Positions 10,791-23,560 of a stretch of DNA of 64,000 nucleotides are shown here, piece by piece. The position numbers and the translations under genes were made by a program. Under the pieces are notes generated by a model that saw nothing but the letters and a program-made list of their open reading frames with translations, ran no database searches and was not told the origin of the DNA. Where the stretch lies: NCBI GenBank assembly GCA_024036415.1, contig JAMWET010000579.1, forward strand, positions 253,501 to 317,500, given 5' to 3'. How positions within the stretch are numbered: the stretch's first letter is position 1; every line of letters starts with the position of its first letter. This DNA is from Prochilodus magdalenae (Eukaryota > Chordata > Actinopteri > Characiformes > Prochilodontidae).

Positions 10791-11640
10791 AATCCGAAAC
10801 ACCAAGATATGTCTTTATTAACATAAACACAAAATAATTTCAAGAAGCAGCAGTTTCTCCAGCCAATAAATAGACTGATAACCACTTGATACAACATCAT
10901 TAATCACGTAAATGGTAGAAAGCGGAGTGATCATTCTAAAGCGCAACTTTTACGTCATTAAACGATAAACCTTTTGTTTGCATGACAGAGAATCACCCTC
11001 CTTATTTTGCAACAGAGAGACTAACAAAGTGCTTCAGCTGGTGCCGGATTGGAATGAATTTGGGGATTATTAAATTGATTATCTGCGATTATTATAGCCG
11101 TGGCACAGGAAATCACTGCGAGTAGCAGGTCAGGTTTCACGGCTACACCGATAGAGGCTTTTGCAATAACATCAAAACACCCACCAGCTTACCACACGCT
11201 GTATTAGCAAACTAAGGGCTAGACAGGCCGGTGCTGTTTCAGCAACTCTTCACTGCTGCTTTACTTAACACTATTTAATCAGTTGTGTTGCCGCAGTCCT
11301 AAGGTAAGCAGACATTACGTAACTGAAAGGACCACGTTTACACTGGTGAGGCAGCCTGCTGTGAACCTCAATAGACACAAATTGTAAACAGAACCATGCA
11401 AATGCCAGATCAAGCTTGTGAACTGAAGTACACTGAAAAGCAATGGAGAAAGAAGATCCCTACACCCGAAAAAAGCTCTGCGGACTACCAATCTAAATGT
11501 GTGAGTAGCACTGATGTGCCTGTTTCCTGGCCGTCTCAGCTAGCTTTGGGTGGTTTACTACTACCGGTCCAGTACAAAAAGAGCTTTCTTTAAAGTGCTA
11601 GTTGGTTCTTATGTTGTCCACCTTAGTCCAACATTACATT

Positions 11641-11658
11641 TGGTGTCAGAAGTGGGAT
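11641..11658 (+). other. LTR-retroelement primer-binding site (tRNA-Leu type)
   Basis: TGGTGTCAGAAGTGGGAT is the exact reverse complement of a tRNA-Leu 3' end (ATCCCACTTCTGACA plus CCA). It follows ...CAACATTACAT, as expected just after a 5' LTR ending in CA. A second, slightly altered site is at 44514-44531. Confidence 0.75.
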
Positions 11659-12300
11659 CACTCCATAGCAGTCGGGAGGGGAATGGTGCTATAGTGGTCT
11701 GGAAGGGAACGGTGGTACCACGTACTTGAGGATGTGTGATGGAGAAGAACAAACCCAGCTAATGACTGCGGGAGAAGGGACAGCATGGCGAAGATGGCCT
11801 GAGGAGGAGTGTTAACCACATCCCGCCAGCAACGATTTCAGCAGCCTGGGAGCTAAGTGCAATGGTTCAGTGGGTATATCCAGGAAGTCACCTTTTGGAT
11901 GCACTGCTGCCAGAGGAGCTGGGTCAGCTCATGTAGCTTACGGTACCAACTGGCTTTCAAGACGTCACGGCCCGAGGCACAGAGTATGGCCACATTGCAT
12001 AGGAGATCGAAGCGCTTAGTGGGAGGTGGACTGTCAGCGTGCATCCCCAAGAGCATTCTCCCATGGTACGTGTGCCTACTGGGACTGTGGACACTTCGTA
12101 TCACTGCCCCTACTGCCCCGTCAGTTCCTGACACAAGCCGGACAATAACTGGTCAAAAACCTACCAGCCTTCTCCAAGCCCTCTCCCCAGCCCATGGTCC
12201 CTGGCCAAATAGCAAGCGACAAAGGGAAGCTTCGGACAGGCTGAGTCAGCCTTCATTAGGGCTGACGGTTCGACTGTGGTTATGCTCTGGTGACAAGTGA
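11659..12300 (+). mobile_element. LTR-retroelement leader and gag-like remnant
   Basis: Follows the primer-binding site. A plus-strand frame with stops shows L-L-D-A-L-L-P-E-E-L-G-Q-L-M near 11893-11935. The underlying 21-bp segment GCACTGCTGCCAGAGGAGCTG recurs on the minus strand near 27190. The frame is broken and no protease or reverse transcriptase follows, so this is a truncated relic. Confidence 0.45.
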
Positions 12301-12564
12301 CTTCACAGCAACCATTAGCAACTGGGCTGGAGGCTTTCTACATATTGTGCTCATTTAGAAGAAGCACTCATTGCATCTTAAACGTGATCATTAATAACCA
12401 TTATTCTGCAAACGTCTAAACTACCAGCTGCAGTGACTGAGCAGTGTAATTTCACCCATAAATAACAGGCCTGCAGCGTGAACTGCTAAAATGAAAGTCA
12501 AAGAGACAATTACCGACACTTTCACAGGAGCTTGTTGGATACCCATTTTGGACCCCGCCTCACC

Positions 12565-13290
12565 TCTGTGACCAAAACAGCCTTGACTTTTCTGGGAAGG
12601 CTTTCCACAAGGTTTTGGCATGTTCCTGAGGGAGTCTGTAGCCCACTGAGTTAAAATAGGTTGGTGAGTTCAGTCACTAGCGCTGCTCTCAGCTGACGTT
12701 CCAGTTCATCACATAGGTGTTCACTGGGGTTGAGGTCAGGGCTTAGATTTACATTTACATTTCAGGGATTTAGCTGACGCTTTTATCCAGAGCGACTTAC
12801 AAGCTTATTTGTATTACAGGTAGGCCAGTGTAGTGTTAGGAGTCTTGCCCAAGGACTCTTATTGGTATAGCTCAGCATTTGCTACCTAGATTGGGATTTG
12901 AGCCCCCGTCTCCCACATGGGGTGGTAGCTCCCTGGTGTGTAGAGGTGTTAACCGCTGAGCCACACCAACCACAATGTAAATGTAAATGGCTTAGAGCAG
13001 GCACAACCAATTTCTACACACCAAACGTCACGCCACGTCTTTACTTTGCACATAGAGGAAACTGTTGCCACAAACTTGAAGCATATGCTTAAACGTCCTA
13101 AATGATTATAGGAAGTAGCATGAACACTTCACTGGACCTAAGGAGACGAGCTCAGTCCCTAAAACCAGTCCCAGACAATTATCCCAACTATTCCACCAAA
13201 CATTGTGGGCGCTGTGCATGTTTCCACTGCTTAAATACTTGAAGTCACTTATAAGTAGGGGTGTCCTCATACTTATGGCCAGATGGCTTA
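12565..13290 (-). mobile_element. Tc1-like relic, split by a nested MITE
   Basis: The plus strand has, in order, GGAAGGCTTTCCACAAGGTT, TGGGGTTGAGGTCAGGGCTTAG, then after the inserted MITE GCAGGCACAACCAATTTC, ATTATCCCAACTATTCCACC, and an end GGGGTGTCCTCATACTTATGG. This is the antisense of a common fish Tc1-like element. Coding capacity is lost. Confidence 0.55.
12748..12988. mobile_element. hAT-like MITE with 8-bp target duplication
   Basis: A 241-bp element with ends TTTACATTTACAT and ATGTAAATGTAAAT and the internal motif TAGCTGACGCTTTTATCCAG. It is flanked by GGCTTAGA at 12740-12747 and 12989-12996. An 8-bp duplication fits hAT-type transposition. It interrupts an older Tc1-like relic, so it is the younger insertion. 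A truncated relative is at 40094-40312. Confidence 0.88.
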
Positions 13291-14384
13291 TGTTAGTGCT
13301 ACCTACACTGCAAAAATCTGCATGAAGAGGAATACGAGTCATCCTGTACTGGCAGTCTGTTTAGCGATTTGAAATGTGCTCTGAATGAATTCATGCACTC
13401 TCCAAAAAATCGTGCCTCCAACAATAAAGGAAGCCTCATGCATCTTTTATACAGTGAGGGGAAACACAGTGGCACACAGAAACCTAGACAAGTCTGTGTA
13501 ATCGTAGGCATTTTTGCGAGTGTTTGAGAACAATACCAGTCACAGTGTTAAGCTAACCAGCAGGAAAGCAAGCTAATTAGCACAATGAGATGCCTAAAAG
13601 TGACATGTAATTACCCAACAAACTCATTACCAAAGTCATTTAAGTAGTGTGTTGGTGTAAAGTAACTCAGTAAGTGTAATGTGTTAGTGTACTGTTAGTA
13701 GTGTGTTGGTTGGACTCAAACTTTAATAATATTATCCCTCTGACCCAGGTTTATCATCCGGCACCTGAAGCTCATCTGAGGTTTGCCAAACCCTCTGATG
13801 GCTTAGATGTTCCTCACTGTGTTCCTCATCAGCAGCAGATCATCTTTACACTTGAAAGATCCTTCACTCATGCATCTGCTCCATGACCTGCCAGCTTCTT
13901 CTACTGATCAGTACCTGTGTGTGCTTGCTTCCTAACAAAGTGTCAAACTGTTAATACTGGTAGATCTAATGTCCGATTTATAAAGATGCTTTAGACTCAT
14001 CATGGCCTGCTTTGGTACTACTGACACTGAGGTTGTGATCATGGCAATACCAAATCTAGAACCATCTTTAGAACTATAAAAGGAGTTAAGCAATAGAACA
14101 TAGATAGTGTGCATAATACTGTGCATACCATAATACCTGTGATATGGCTGGAGGCACAAGCTGAAGGCAAGTGAATGCCACTATAATACATGACCCCAAG
14201 CATTCTTTTAGCAGTTTTACAAGGTGGAAAAACCAAAAGATGGGGGTGAATGGGATTGGCTGGCATTGCCAGTAGGAGTAGCAGAAATAAACGGCCCTTT
14301 TAACCAACGCTCAACACTTTGTCAACAGCTCTGAGCCATAAGATTCAAGCCTGACTCCCATTTCATCAGCGCTGTTTGCCACAT

Positions 14385-14630
14385 AGAAGCACTACAGACT
14401 GCAGTCCATCTGCTTCTCTGCATACATCGCTACCCTCCTTTCACTTTGTGCTTCAGTGGTCAGGACCCCCACAGGGCCACCACAGAGCAGGTATTATTTG
14501 GGTGGTAGATCTTTCCACCAGCACATCAGTGCCACTGAGAATGATCCACCACCCAAATAGTATCTGTTCTGTGGTGGCCCTGTGGGGGGTTCTGACCACT
14601 GAAGAACAAAATGAGGTTAATAATGGCAGA
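14385..14630. repeat. Fold-back repeat family 'F', compact palindromic copy
   Basis: The left arm runs from CAGTGGTCAGGACCCCCACA through GGTATTATTTGGGTGGT, and the right arm from ACCACCCAAATAGTATC through CCCTGTGGGG to TGACCACTG. The two arms pair over about 55 bp around a short loop (14516-14547). It is the same family as 46640-47275 with the middle lost. Confidence 0.85.
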
Positions 14631-14734
14631 AGATTTCCTGACATTTAAAATGCCTGTTCCCCAAGACGTCTAGCTTTCATTTGCTGTTAGCCCAGTTATT
14701 CTCCAGTATAATATATATGGGATATTCTTAAACC

Positions 14735-14738
<4 letters not shown>

Positions 14739-14793
<55 letters not shown>

Positions 14794-14836
14794 TATATAC
14801 ATATATACATATATATACATATATACATATATATAC

Positions 14837-14887
<51 letters not shown>
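14739..14887 (+). repeat. (CA)n followed by (TA)n/(TATACA)n microsatellite
   Basis: About 25 CA units (14739-14789) pass into TACATATATACATATA-type sequence and then pure (AT)n to 14887, followed by (ATT)n/(TTTA)n. Confidence 0.95.
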
Positions 14888-14891
<4 letters not shown>

Positions 14892-15076
14892 TTATTATTA
14901 TTTATTTATTTATATCCCAGAAAAAGTAGTTCCAGCAGTAGAGTGACAGCTGTTATTAGTCAGCAACTGGTCAGCAGAACCATACAGCTGTTGTTTCAGC
15001 CAAACCCTGTGGTCAGATGACGCAATTGCTCACATCCAGCAAAGAAACAACCGAACAGCCAAAGTTCCAAATGCAC

Positions 15077-16107
15077 TCACCGTCAATAGAATAATCGCAC
15101 CCAGAAGGAAGTGTGGGCATGCAGTGCTATGGGGAAGGAAGATAAAGGTTACCAGGAACAATAAATGATGATCGATATTGACTGATATGGGGAATATTTA
15201 TTGAGCTACACATACAGAAGTAGTGTCTCTCAGTATGGCATCGGGCCGCCATGTTTGCTATCAGAACATGCCAGACGTCTCGGTATGGAGTTGTAGAGGT
15301 TCCTAATGGTGCCCTGTGATAATGCATCCCATGCAGCTTGAACATCCTCACACAGTTCCTGCAGTAGAGTTGGAGTGACACCAGGTCTTCTGGACCACAG
15401 TTGATCTTGGCGCTGACCACGGTGCCTCCACACATGGATTCGTTGATCGTCTCCACCAAGCGGGACTCTTCACTGAACGTAACTCGCTTCCAATCTGAGT
15501 CACTCCATGACGGTCTGGCACGACACCTTTAGCAACACTGATGTGGTAAGGACAGTCGTCGTAATGGTCTGTGTGCATGTAGTCCTGCGTCGTGCAGCCA
15601 TCTCTAAATGCATGAATGTCTGCAAATGTGACTTTTGGGACACTGCACATTTCGGACAACCCATATGTTCTCTCTCCATGGTTTATGCAAGTCTCCCAGT
15701 TCCTTCATGTTTCTGGCATGTGCCTTCTTCTATCCCCTGCTGCCAGCAGCATGCTATTGTAGCATCCCCACGACCGCTATGGTGCACAATACATCGATAA
15801 GGCCATCCTGCTTCCCTGAGCCCTACGATGCAACCCCTCTCTAACTCTTCCAACAACTTGAATCGCTTTCAAACTCTTCCCTGAGGCTAACTTCACCTGG
15901 AGTCAAGTCAGAATGGAAAGCACATGCAATAGGATCACCGTATATAGTGAGTCAGGTAGAGCAATAAGGCCCGTCCTTGCCCACATCACATGCACAGCCG
16001 AGAATGAAACTTAAATCAATTGCATGCCTCATGATGTCAAACCTATCCACCAAGCTTCACTCCTGTCTGTTGCATCCTTCTGGGTGCAACTATATTTTGT
16101 CAATGAG
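15077..16107 (-). mobile_element. Tc1-like family 'T', copy C (about 1.03 kb)
   Basis: The left end is CTCACCGTCAATAGAATAATC plus GCACCCAGAAGGA, and the right end TCCTTCTGGGTGCAAC to TGTCAATGAG. The minus strand encodes parts of a Tc1-like transposase: an E-E-S-R segment with E-S-M-C-G-G-T (second catalytic region), and further on A-W-D-A-L-S-Q-G-T-I-R-N-L-Y-N-S-I-P-R-R-L and H-G-G-P-M-P-Y. Frameshifts break it. It is the longest copy of the family here. Confidence 0.75.
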
Positions 16108-17455
16108 CATTTATGAGCCTCCAAAATGATCTGAGCACACATTAAAGAGTGGTTCTTTTTATACACGGCCGATTCACCTAATATAGATGTGAATACCTCT
16201 GATTTAAAGCTGAAGCTCGGCACTCTAATCCTCGTGGTCATTGTTTCGTTTCAAATCCAGTACAGAGTACAGAGCCAAAACAATGGAAATGGTGTCCGTG
16301 TCCCTTGGACGCCACTGGCACTGTACATCTTAAGTCTAAATATTTAATAACTGCTAGATGATTCAAATGGTCTTGTCAGTCGAGTGCGTCAATCAGACAC
16401 ACTGTCTAGGCTGAAACGGACAGTAACAATGGAATGGAGAGTCAGAGAGAGCTGTCTAATGCTTTCACCAGCAGACATTTAATAGCATCTCACAGCTCAC
16501 CTCTTTTTTCATCCCCCCCTACTCACAACATGAGAGAAATGGAGTGCGGTGGTAGTGGTGGTTGGTGGGGGGGAGCGAGTATGTGACGGCTAAGTGTCCA
16601 GTCACTCTGCTAGAAATCGTTGGAAAGCCGCAGTGGCAGACGGCGGCTAGTGCCGGATTACAGCTCTCGCTGACAGAGCTCTTCAGTACCACTGTCTCTC
16701 AGTGTGGAATATTTGCATTGGCTCTTTTATAGCACTGCCGGCTCATGTGGCAGTCCTCATAGTGATACCGCCGTTGTACTTTGAGCACTGCTTATAATAA
16801 ACCCACAATGCAGCAAGACGGATATTCCCTTCCAGGCCGGGGCATTTTGCTCAGCGGCACCAGCTACAAGACCAGCATTCCAACAATATATGAACAACTG
16901 AATATTAACAATATTATATCTTGGTATGATACAGGACTATTTGACTGCAGGAGCTATAGCACTGACAGCAATCACCATTTCATATATTTAAAGGAACCAC
17001 AAGGTGCACAAGGTGTGCCTTATAAATATCCTCAATTCAATTCAGTGTAACTGAATTCTAGTTTACACTCTCCGGTCCATGTAAACTAGGCAGTCCTAAT
17101 CTTGAGTGACACTTCTGTAACCAATCAGAAGGCTGGTGTCTCTTGCATGGCCCACACAAAACAGTTCCAGAGTCAGAGAAACACAGCAAGCTAAAGCTAA
17201 CGAGCTAGCATGTAATGCCTCCACAAGCACAAATAACAGCTGTGATTCAAATTGGCAAGAACTGGACAAGTTTCCGGGTGTCCAGGAAGACCACCTCTTC
17301 TCAAACTATGAATCACATACACCCCGCAGGCATTTATAGCCCCATCATCTTTGTACAGCGCCGCCTGCAGGAGCCTGAAATTACTACCACCCTAACCAAG
17401 CAAGGTGACTCTGGGTCTGGTGAGCTTATGTTCATTGTACAATACTGTATATATC

Positions 17456-17585
17456 ATGGCTGTCCAAAGAAAAACACATCTCCATTGTTGACATGGACCA
17501 AAATGACTAAACTAGGCTTTTGCCCTATCCTGCAAAGTTGCCATTTTGGAGATACTTGCCGATATGCTGTATATACACCGTAAAA
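17456..17585. repeat. Interspersed repeat ('TCCAAAGAAAAAC' family), copy 1
   Basis: Shares GTCCAAAGAAAAACA, ATGGACCAAAATGAC, GCAAAGTTGCCATTTTGGAG and ATACTTGCC with the region 18640-18905, partly in inverted order. Non-coding; family name unknown to me. Confidence 0.55.
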
Positions 17586-18639
17586 ACACACATACAAACT
17601 TTTTATATTTGTTTTATACTGCAACAACTGTACAACTATAACATCCCAACACAGATGCAGTTGAATCTCCACCTTCAAATCAACGTATAGAAATGCCCCA
17701 ATGCATTTCCTCCCTACTGCCTATGCGCTCCACGCTAGCCCGCTGCCAGCACTCCTCAGTTCCACACAGCAGTAATCCATAAACCAGCACACGCCGCTTG
17801 TAAATTTGACATCCATTTCGGAAATAGTGGACAGCAGTGATCCTAAGCCCCCGTAAATGCAGCCATTTATGAGCCAGCGTGGGCTCCCTCCTGCCGCGCG
17901 GCTGCTTTTCATGATGCACTCATAGATGATAAACAGATAATGCCCAGTCTTGCCTTACCGTTAAGGCTGCAGACACAGCTCTTAGGACTGGTACCACTGG
18001 GCGCAACAGATGCGCCGCAGCGGTCTACCCTCTTTCTTTCTTCATCTCGCAAGTCGACCTGATCCCACCGGATAATCACAGAGTAGCTTATAGCTCTAAT
18101 AACCTTAATCCCTGGATTCACAACAAACTGGGCTTGCATTACAGATGTGAGATGCATCTTCTGTTTATCGCGCCATATCTCTGATGAACACGGGCCTTAA
18201 GAATGGGATTAGAAGCTCCCAAAGTTATCTGCACGTTCCAGGGATACTGTGAGCCATGAAATAACACAATTGGCTCCTTGTCTGAGTCATATTACATCAT
18301 AAATAATGAAATATGAATAATGGCTGTTGACACTGATTGCATCATTCTGGATACACTGTGCAAGTCAACGGGATATTCCAGCCGTTTCCGTACTGGGCTC
18401 TGTCTGCTGCATCTGTGGCGTATGATCAATTAACTTGAATAGCGATTTCAATGTGTTTCCGTGTACTTAGCATGAACAGAAAATCTGCTGGCCTGAAATG
18501 CATTTATAATAGAAGTCAATGGGGAGATGCTAAAGCGTGGGCCTACTGAGGTCTATCAACAACATGCATCAGTCTCTTCCCTTCTACTCTGCATTGGAAC
18601 TGTTGTCTGTGGTAACCAGTTGTATGCAACACATATCAA

Positions 18640-18905
18640 CGCCGTCCAAAGAAAAACAAGTATCTCCAAAATGGCAACTTTACACGAGGGGGCAAAAGCC
18701 TGATTGAATTTGAATGTAAGTCAATGGAACCGGAAGTTTTTCCAAGCATGTTTTGGATATTTCTGGTGGTCCATTCATCATGAAATGTTTACCATATATA
18801 AACAGCAGCAGATGTGATCAAATGCTGGCAAAAAATAAAAATGGACCAAAACGGAGATACATGGTTTTCATTGGACAGCGACGATATGTTAAGGCTAGTT
18901 GAGGT
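18640..18905. repeat. Interspersed repeat ('TCCAAAGAAAAAC' family), copy 2
   Basis: Contains GTCCAAAGAAAAACAAG, CTCCAAAATGGCAACTTT, GGTGGTCCATTCATCATG and AATGGACCAAAACGGAGATA. The related words at 17456-17585 mark a shared, diverged family. No coding frame. Confidence 0.55.
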
Positions 18906-19089
18906 TTGGACAACCCTGAAGGATTCCCTTTAGGCTTGAGAGAAGGATGGGAGTTATAACAAGTCTTGATTACAGGGTGGCAGGACAAGCCGAGTGTTGC
19001 TGTACCACCAGAGTCAGGATATATACACCCACCATCCACTTCATTAAGTCCAGTCTTGGGCCATTTTATCAGCTTACCCATGTAGATGC

Positions 19090-19575
19090 ATCTTATAGTT
19101 ATAGACTGCAGTCCATCCGTTTCTCTGCATACGTTGTTATCCCTCTTTCACCCTGTCCTTCAATGGCCAGGACCCCCACACAGCAGGTACTTTTCAAATG
19201 GTGGCTCATTCTCAGCACTGCACCTATTCTGTGTGCCTGTGGATCAGTGGAACACAGTGTCCACTCACTGTCCACTCTATTAGGCACTCCTACCTTGCTG
19301 GTCCACCTTGCAGATGTAAAGTCAGAGATGCCAGCTCATCTGCTGCTGCACAGTTTGTTGGAGTTGGTCAGCCTCTAGTCCTTCATCAGTGGTCACAAGA
19401 GGCTGCCCACAGGATGAATATTTCTGGTGGGTGGACTTTGTTCAGTCCAGCCGTGACAGTGAAGTGTGGCACCAGTGCAACAAACACTAACGCATGTTAT
19501 TGTCACCACCGTGCTGGGAATGATTCACCACCCAATAATACCTGCTCTGTGGCGGTCAGGTGGGTCATATGCTAG
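19090..19575. repeat. Fold-back repeat family 'F', truncated copy
   Basis: Begins GACTGCAGTCCATCCGTTTCTC, then CCAGGACCCCCACA and GGTACTTTTCAAATGGTGG. It continues with TCACTGTCCACTCTATTAG and ends with CACCACCCAATAATACCTGCTCTGTGGCGGTC. The order matches the full copy at 46640-47275 with deletions. Confidence 0.7.
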
Positions 19576-20394
19576 CACTTGGTGACTATCCTCACCTGGA
19601 ACAGTACACAGTAGCTAAATAAGGCAGCTAATATAGCAAGATGACAGAGGTAGATCCAGTGCACATATAAGTTCTCACTGCTATGGTGCGTCATGATGTG
19701 TTTTTAAGGACTGCTTTCTTCAGTTATCTGTTGGCCGTATATGTGTAGTGTAGGGTGGGCGTGTGATGGTGATGCTTTGTGTATGGCGATATGTATGGTT
19801 TGTCTTTGTGTGGGGCTCATGCACCCATGCATGTAGCCATAATGGTTATCAGTCAATCAGACTCCTTAGGAAAAAGCAATTCTTGTAGTCTGGCCTACCA
19901 GGGAGCTTTCTGTATCAACCTTCCCGGTCTCCATCAATCCAGTGGCCCTGGAAATCCCATTACACAGTACTGCATAGGAACCATGGCTCCTTTTCACTGG
20001 ATGCTGTAAGACTCACACAGCGTCATTTATTTTTCACCCCACCTTTACAAGTAGCCGATAATGAACCCTAGTAAAGGCTAGAAGACTCAAAAGATAGAAC
20101 TCAAGCCCCATGAATTTCTCAGCGCTATTTCCAGAGGCTTAACAAGATTTAAGCACTCATGCTGTGTGCTCATTTCGGCTGTCTAACCGAATGGGATTTT
20201 GTTTCCCTCAAAGTTTTCCCCATGTGTAATTTAAATACATTTTGTCTTCTGTGATCGTCAGTAAGCGTGGCAGAGAGCTAGGAGATCCTGATCCTGACAT
20301 AGGCCTCAACATGTCCAGTGCTCACATGATGGAAATGTTGGCTCTCATACTTTGCTTTCTCACCCCATTTAGACTGGAAGCTGCCTTTCGGTTC

Positions 20395-20710
20395 CGAAAT
20401 GCCTCACTGGAGTTGCAGTCCCCTTTTTACTGTTGCAAGGTGATGTCATCTCATTACAAAGTCCTTATTGCCCGCCTACTGGCAAGCTTGGCACAGCCTG
20501 ACTTGACACGCCAACAGAGCTGAGACAGTCAAACCTGACCACTCTGAAACATCCAGCTCTAGCATAGCTTGCGAAGGTTGATCAAGTCCATCAGCTTGTT
20601 CTACCAGACTTTCAGAATCTGACTCTGACTCAAACTGACACTGTAGAACTAAGACCATTGTAAGAAGAGCCACAGCAGAACAGAGTCCACACAGCAGGAG
20701 GCGGGGCTTA
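20395..20710. repeat. Diverged interspersed repeat (copy of 33955-34340 type)
   Basis: CTGTTGCAAGGTGATGTCATCTC with a following ACAAAGTCC corresponds to CTGTTACATGGTGATGTCATCTC and ACACAGTCC near 33977. A related segment, inverted, seems present at 30010-30240 (GCCCCACCTCCC against GGAGGCGGGGC). Non-coding. Confidence 0.45.
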
Positions 20711-21129
20711 GAAAGACCCCTTTAAAAGTAACTGGGATGCAGTTATTTCATATTTTCAGCTTTAGTACAATCTTCCCTTCCGCAGTGGATTCAATGTTCA
20801 ACATGTTATGTGTTGAATACATGCTGACTCTACAGGGCCCTCATTATGAAGTGATATACTACACATATGGCTTAGCCAAGTGCTAAGTATACTCCCATAT
20901 CAAACACTGCACAACAGCGTGTCCTTACAAACACAACAGTGAACTTACAAGAAAGCAGAACAACTGAACTACGAACAACAAAACCAGAGGACTTGGTTAT
21001 ATCACTGACTGAGGCTTTTGTGAAGGTTTATGTTCAATGAGAGTCCCTATGGAAAAGACTGAAGGGTGAATTGACAAAGCAGATCTAAATGCTACTACAC
21101 TGTCTCAATAAAACAGCAGAACAATGATA

Positions 21130-21345
21130 GTTCTAGACCACGAGTTGATGGTTCGCCACTGTTCATCCAGAGAATTATAGACCACCCCATAAAACCTGCT
21201 CTGTGGTGGTCCTGTGGGGGTCATGACTATTAAAGAACTGGGTGAAAGGGGGATAAGGTATGCAAAGAAGCAGACTAGAGTCTGCAATTGTAGAACAAAG
21301 TGCATCAATATAGTAAGTGGAGTTGTACCTAATGAATTGGCATGC
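21130..21345. repeat. Fold-back repeat family 'F', half copy
   Basis: Contains AGACCACCCCATAAAACCTGC, TCTGTGGTGGTCCTGTGGGG, a TTAAAGAACTGGGTGAAAG segment and TAAGTGGAGTTGTACCTAATGAA, matching the right half of the family. Confidence 0.7.
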
Positions 21346-21399
21346 GGGTATATATACTGTATATTCAGGAATTCATAAAACTGCAATAACACTTCATTA

Positions 21400-21602
21400 T
21401 GGCATATGCTGCATTAGCAAACATGAAGGTCCAACGCCATACTGAGAGACATTGCTTCGGTATGTGTAGCTCAATCAGTATCGCCCATATCAGTCTAAAT
21501 CTATCATCACTTATTGTTCCTGGAGATGTTTATCTTCCATCTCCATAGCATTGCAATCCCATAATTCCTTCTGAGTGCAGCTATTCTTGTGATGATGAGT
21601 GT
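21400..21602 (+). mobile_element. Tc1-like family 'T', copy D (right end only)
   Basis: Encodes the last part of the transposase tail on the plus strand (GCATTAGCAAACATG to GCCATACTGAGAGAC) and ends in the terminal repeat TTCTGAGTGCAGCTATTC to TGATGATGAGTGTA. 5' truncated. Confidence 0.75.
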
Positions 21603-22868
21603 ATAAACAGAGTAATATACTAAATGCTGGTTTGCGGCCAGAGTAACCATTTAATGTATACAATATATACGCTGCCAGTTTCTAGCCAGCCCACCTGCTA
21701 TACTGTTCTTGCATGTTTGGGCGGAATGGAAACTAGACTAGGAGCAGAAATGGAGAGTGAATGTTCTCTGGCACGATTATGTGGATTGATGTCTTTCATT
21801 TAGAAGCCATCACAGAGAGAAAAACAAAATAACAATTGTGAACTGGAGTGTGAGCAGTCTTGCTGGGAAAGCAGTTGGTGTAGCATGTGAGCTAGCGCGT
21901 GAGATTCTTCCCTGCTTTAGCGGGTGTCATGTCTCCGCCATACTGAGACTAAGTTTATGAAATAGCGTGGGCTATAGCCTCTCTCTCCGTCAGATGTCAG
22001 GCGAGCTAAAAACGACAGCAAGCAGATGAAGGAGCGGAGGGAGTACAACAGTTCTGCAGGCGGGTCACATCGCTAATAAAGGCTTTCATCTGACAAACGC
22101 CACCCAGTGTTGTCTGGGCTGCTCCGTTTCAACCTGTTCCCTCTAAACAAGAGATACAAGAGGTATATCACTGCACAATTACAGACACAAAGCGAGCTCA
22201 GAGTCTTTGTCTCTCTCTCGCTCGCTCGCTCTATCGTTCAATTGGAAGCTGCTTCACTGACACAACACAAACTGCAGTAGTAATCAGGATCCCCCTCACA
22301 GGCCTCCGCGGTATCTGGGTAGATAATGCTTAGCCCACTGCCTCACTGGTTAGGCCTTCAGGATCTCAGCAGAAGGCCTGAGGTATTACATTAGCCACTA
22401 ACATTACCAGAATCTGACAGTACAGTCAACCAATCACATTTACGATAGGCAGTAGTAATCAGATCTACTCCCCCTCACAGAGCCTAGTTCCAAACCGCGT
22501 CCTGTCTATCTGGGTAGCAAACAAACAACATGCTTAATACCCATCTATATATAATACTCATCTGTCCAGCTGATCAGTGGTTTTTCCTTCAGATTGATGT
22601 CAGCAGAAGGCCTAAACATATTTCCAGAGTTTTACTTGTTCTGGGTGATTTTCATGAGTCAGTATATCTTACTGCATTGGCAGAGGATTTGGTTAATTTT
22701 ATTTTTTATCTTAGTAAGCCAAATTATCTGACAATAAAATATGATAACTGTTTTTTTTTTTCAATTCCAACCTTGCATGGAATTGGAATAACCCGACAAC
22801 ATTTAATAATGATGATAATATTTAGTGCTGTTTTTTGCAGTTGTGTACAGTGCAACGGTATACGGGTT

Positions 22869-23297
22869 TACTACAACAACCACCACTACCACTGCAACGT
22901 CTACTGCAACTTCTACTACAACCACTACTTCAAAAACAACCACTACTACTACCATTATTACAACCGCTACTACAACTACTACCAATACTACTACTACCAC
23001 CACTACTGCTACTACTACTATAACTACTACCACCACCAATACTACCACTACTACAACTGCTACTACTACCACCACCACCACCACCACCACTACAACTGCC
23101 ACCACCACCACCACCAATACTACCACTACTACAACTGCTACTACTACCACCACCACCAATACTACCACTACCACTAATACTACCACTACTACAACTGCTA
23201 CTACTACCACCACCACCAATACTACCACTACCACTAATACTACCACTACTACAACTGCTACTACCACCACCACCAATACCACCACTACTACAACTGC

Positions 23298-23333
<36 letters not shown>

Positions 23334-23416
23334 CACCACCACCACCACCAATACTACCACTACTACAACTGCTACTACCACTACTACAACTGCTACTACT
23401 ACCACCACTACAACTG

Positions 23417-23450
<34 letters not shown>

Positions 23451-23560
23451 AACAACAACAACAACAACCACTACAAAAACCACTACTACTAGTACAGCAA
23501 CAACTACTACAACAACCACTACTTCAAAAACAACCACCACCACCACCACCACCGACAACA
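22869..23560 (+). repeat. 690-bp trinucleotide array (ACC/ACT/AAC) with 60-bp higher-order units
   Basis: An almost G-free plus strand of ACC, ACT and AAC triplets, with AAT and GCT triplets at fixed spacing. The blocks at 23161-23220 and 23221-23280 are near-identical 60-bp units, and shorter versions recur on both sides. The minus strand, which is the nrxn1 transcript strand, carries (GGT)n runs. The long Thr-rich or Val-rich open frames here are by-products of triplet periodicity. Confidence 0.95.
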
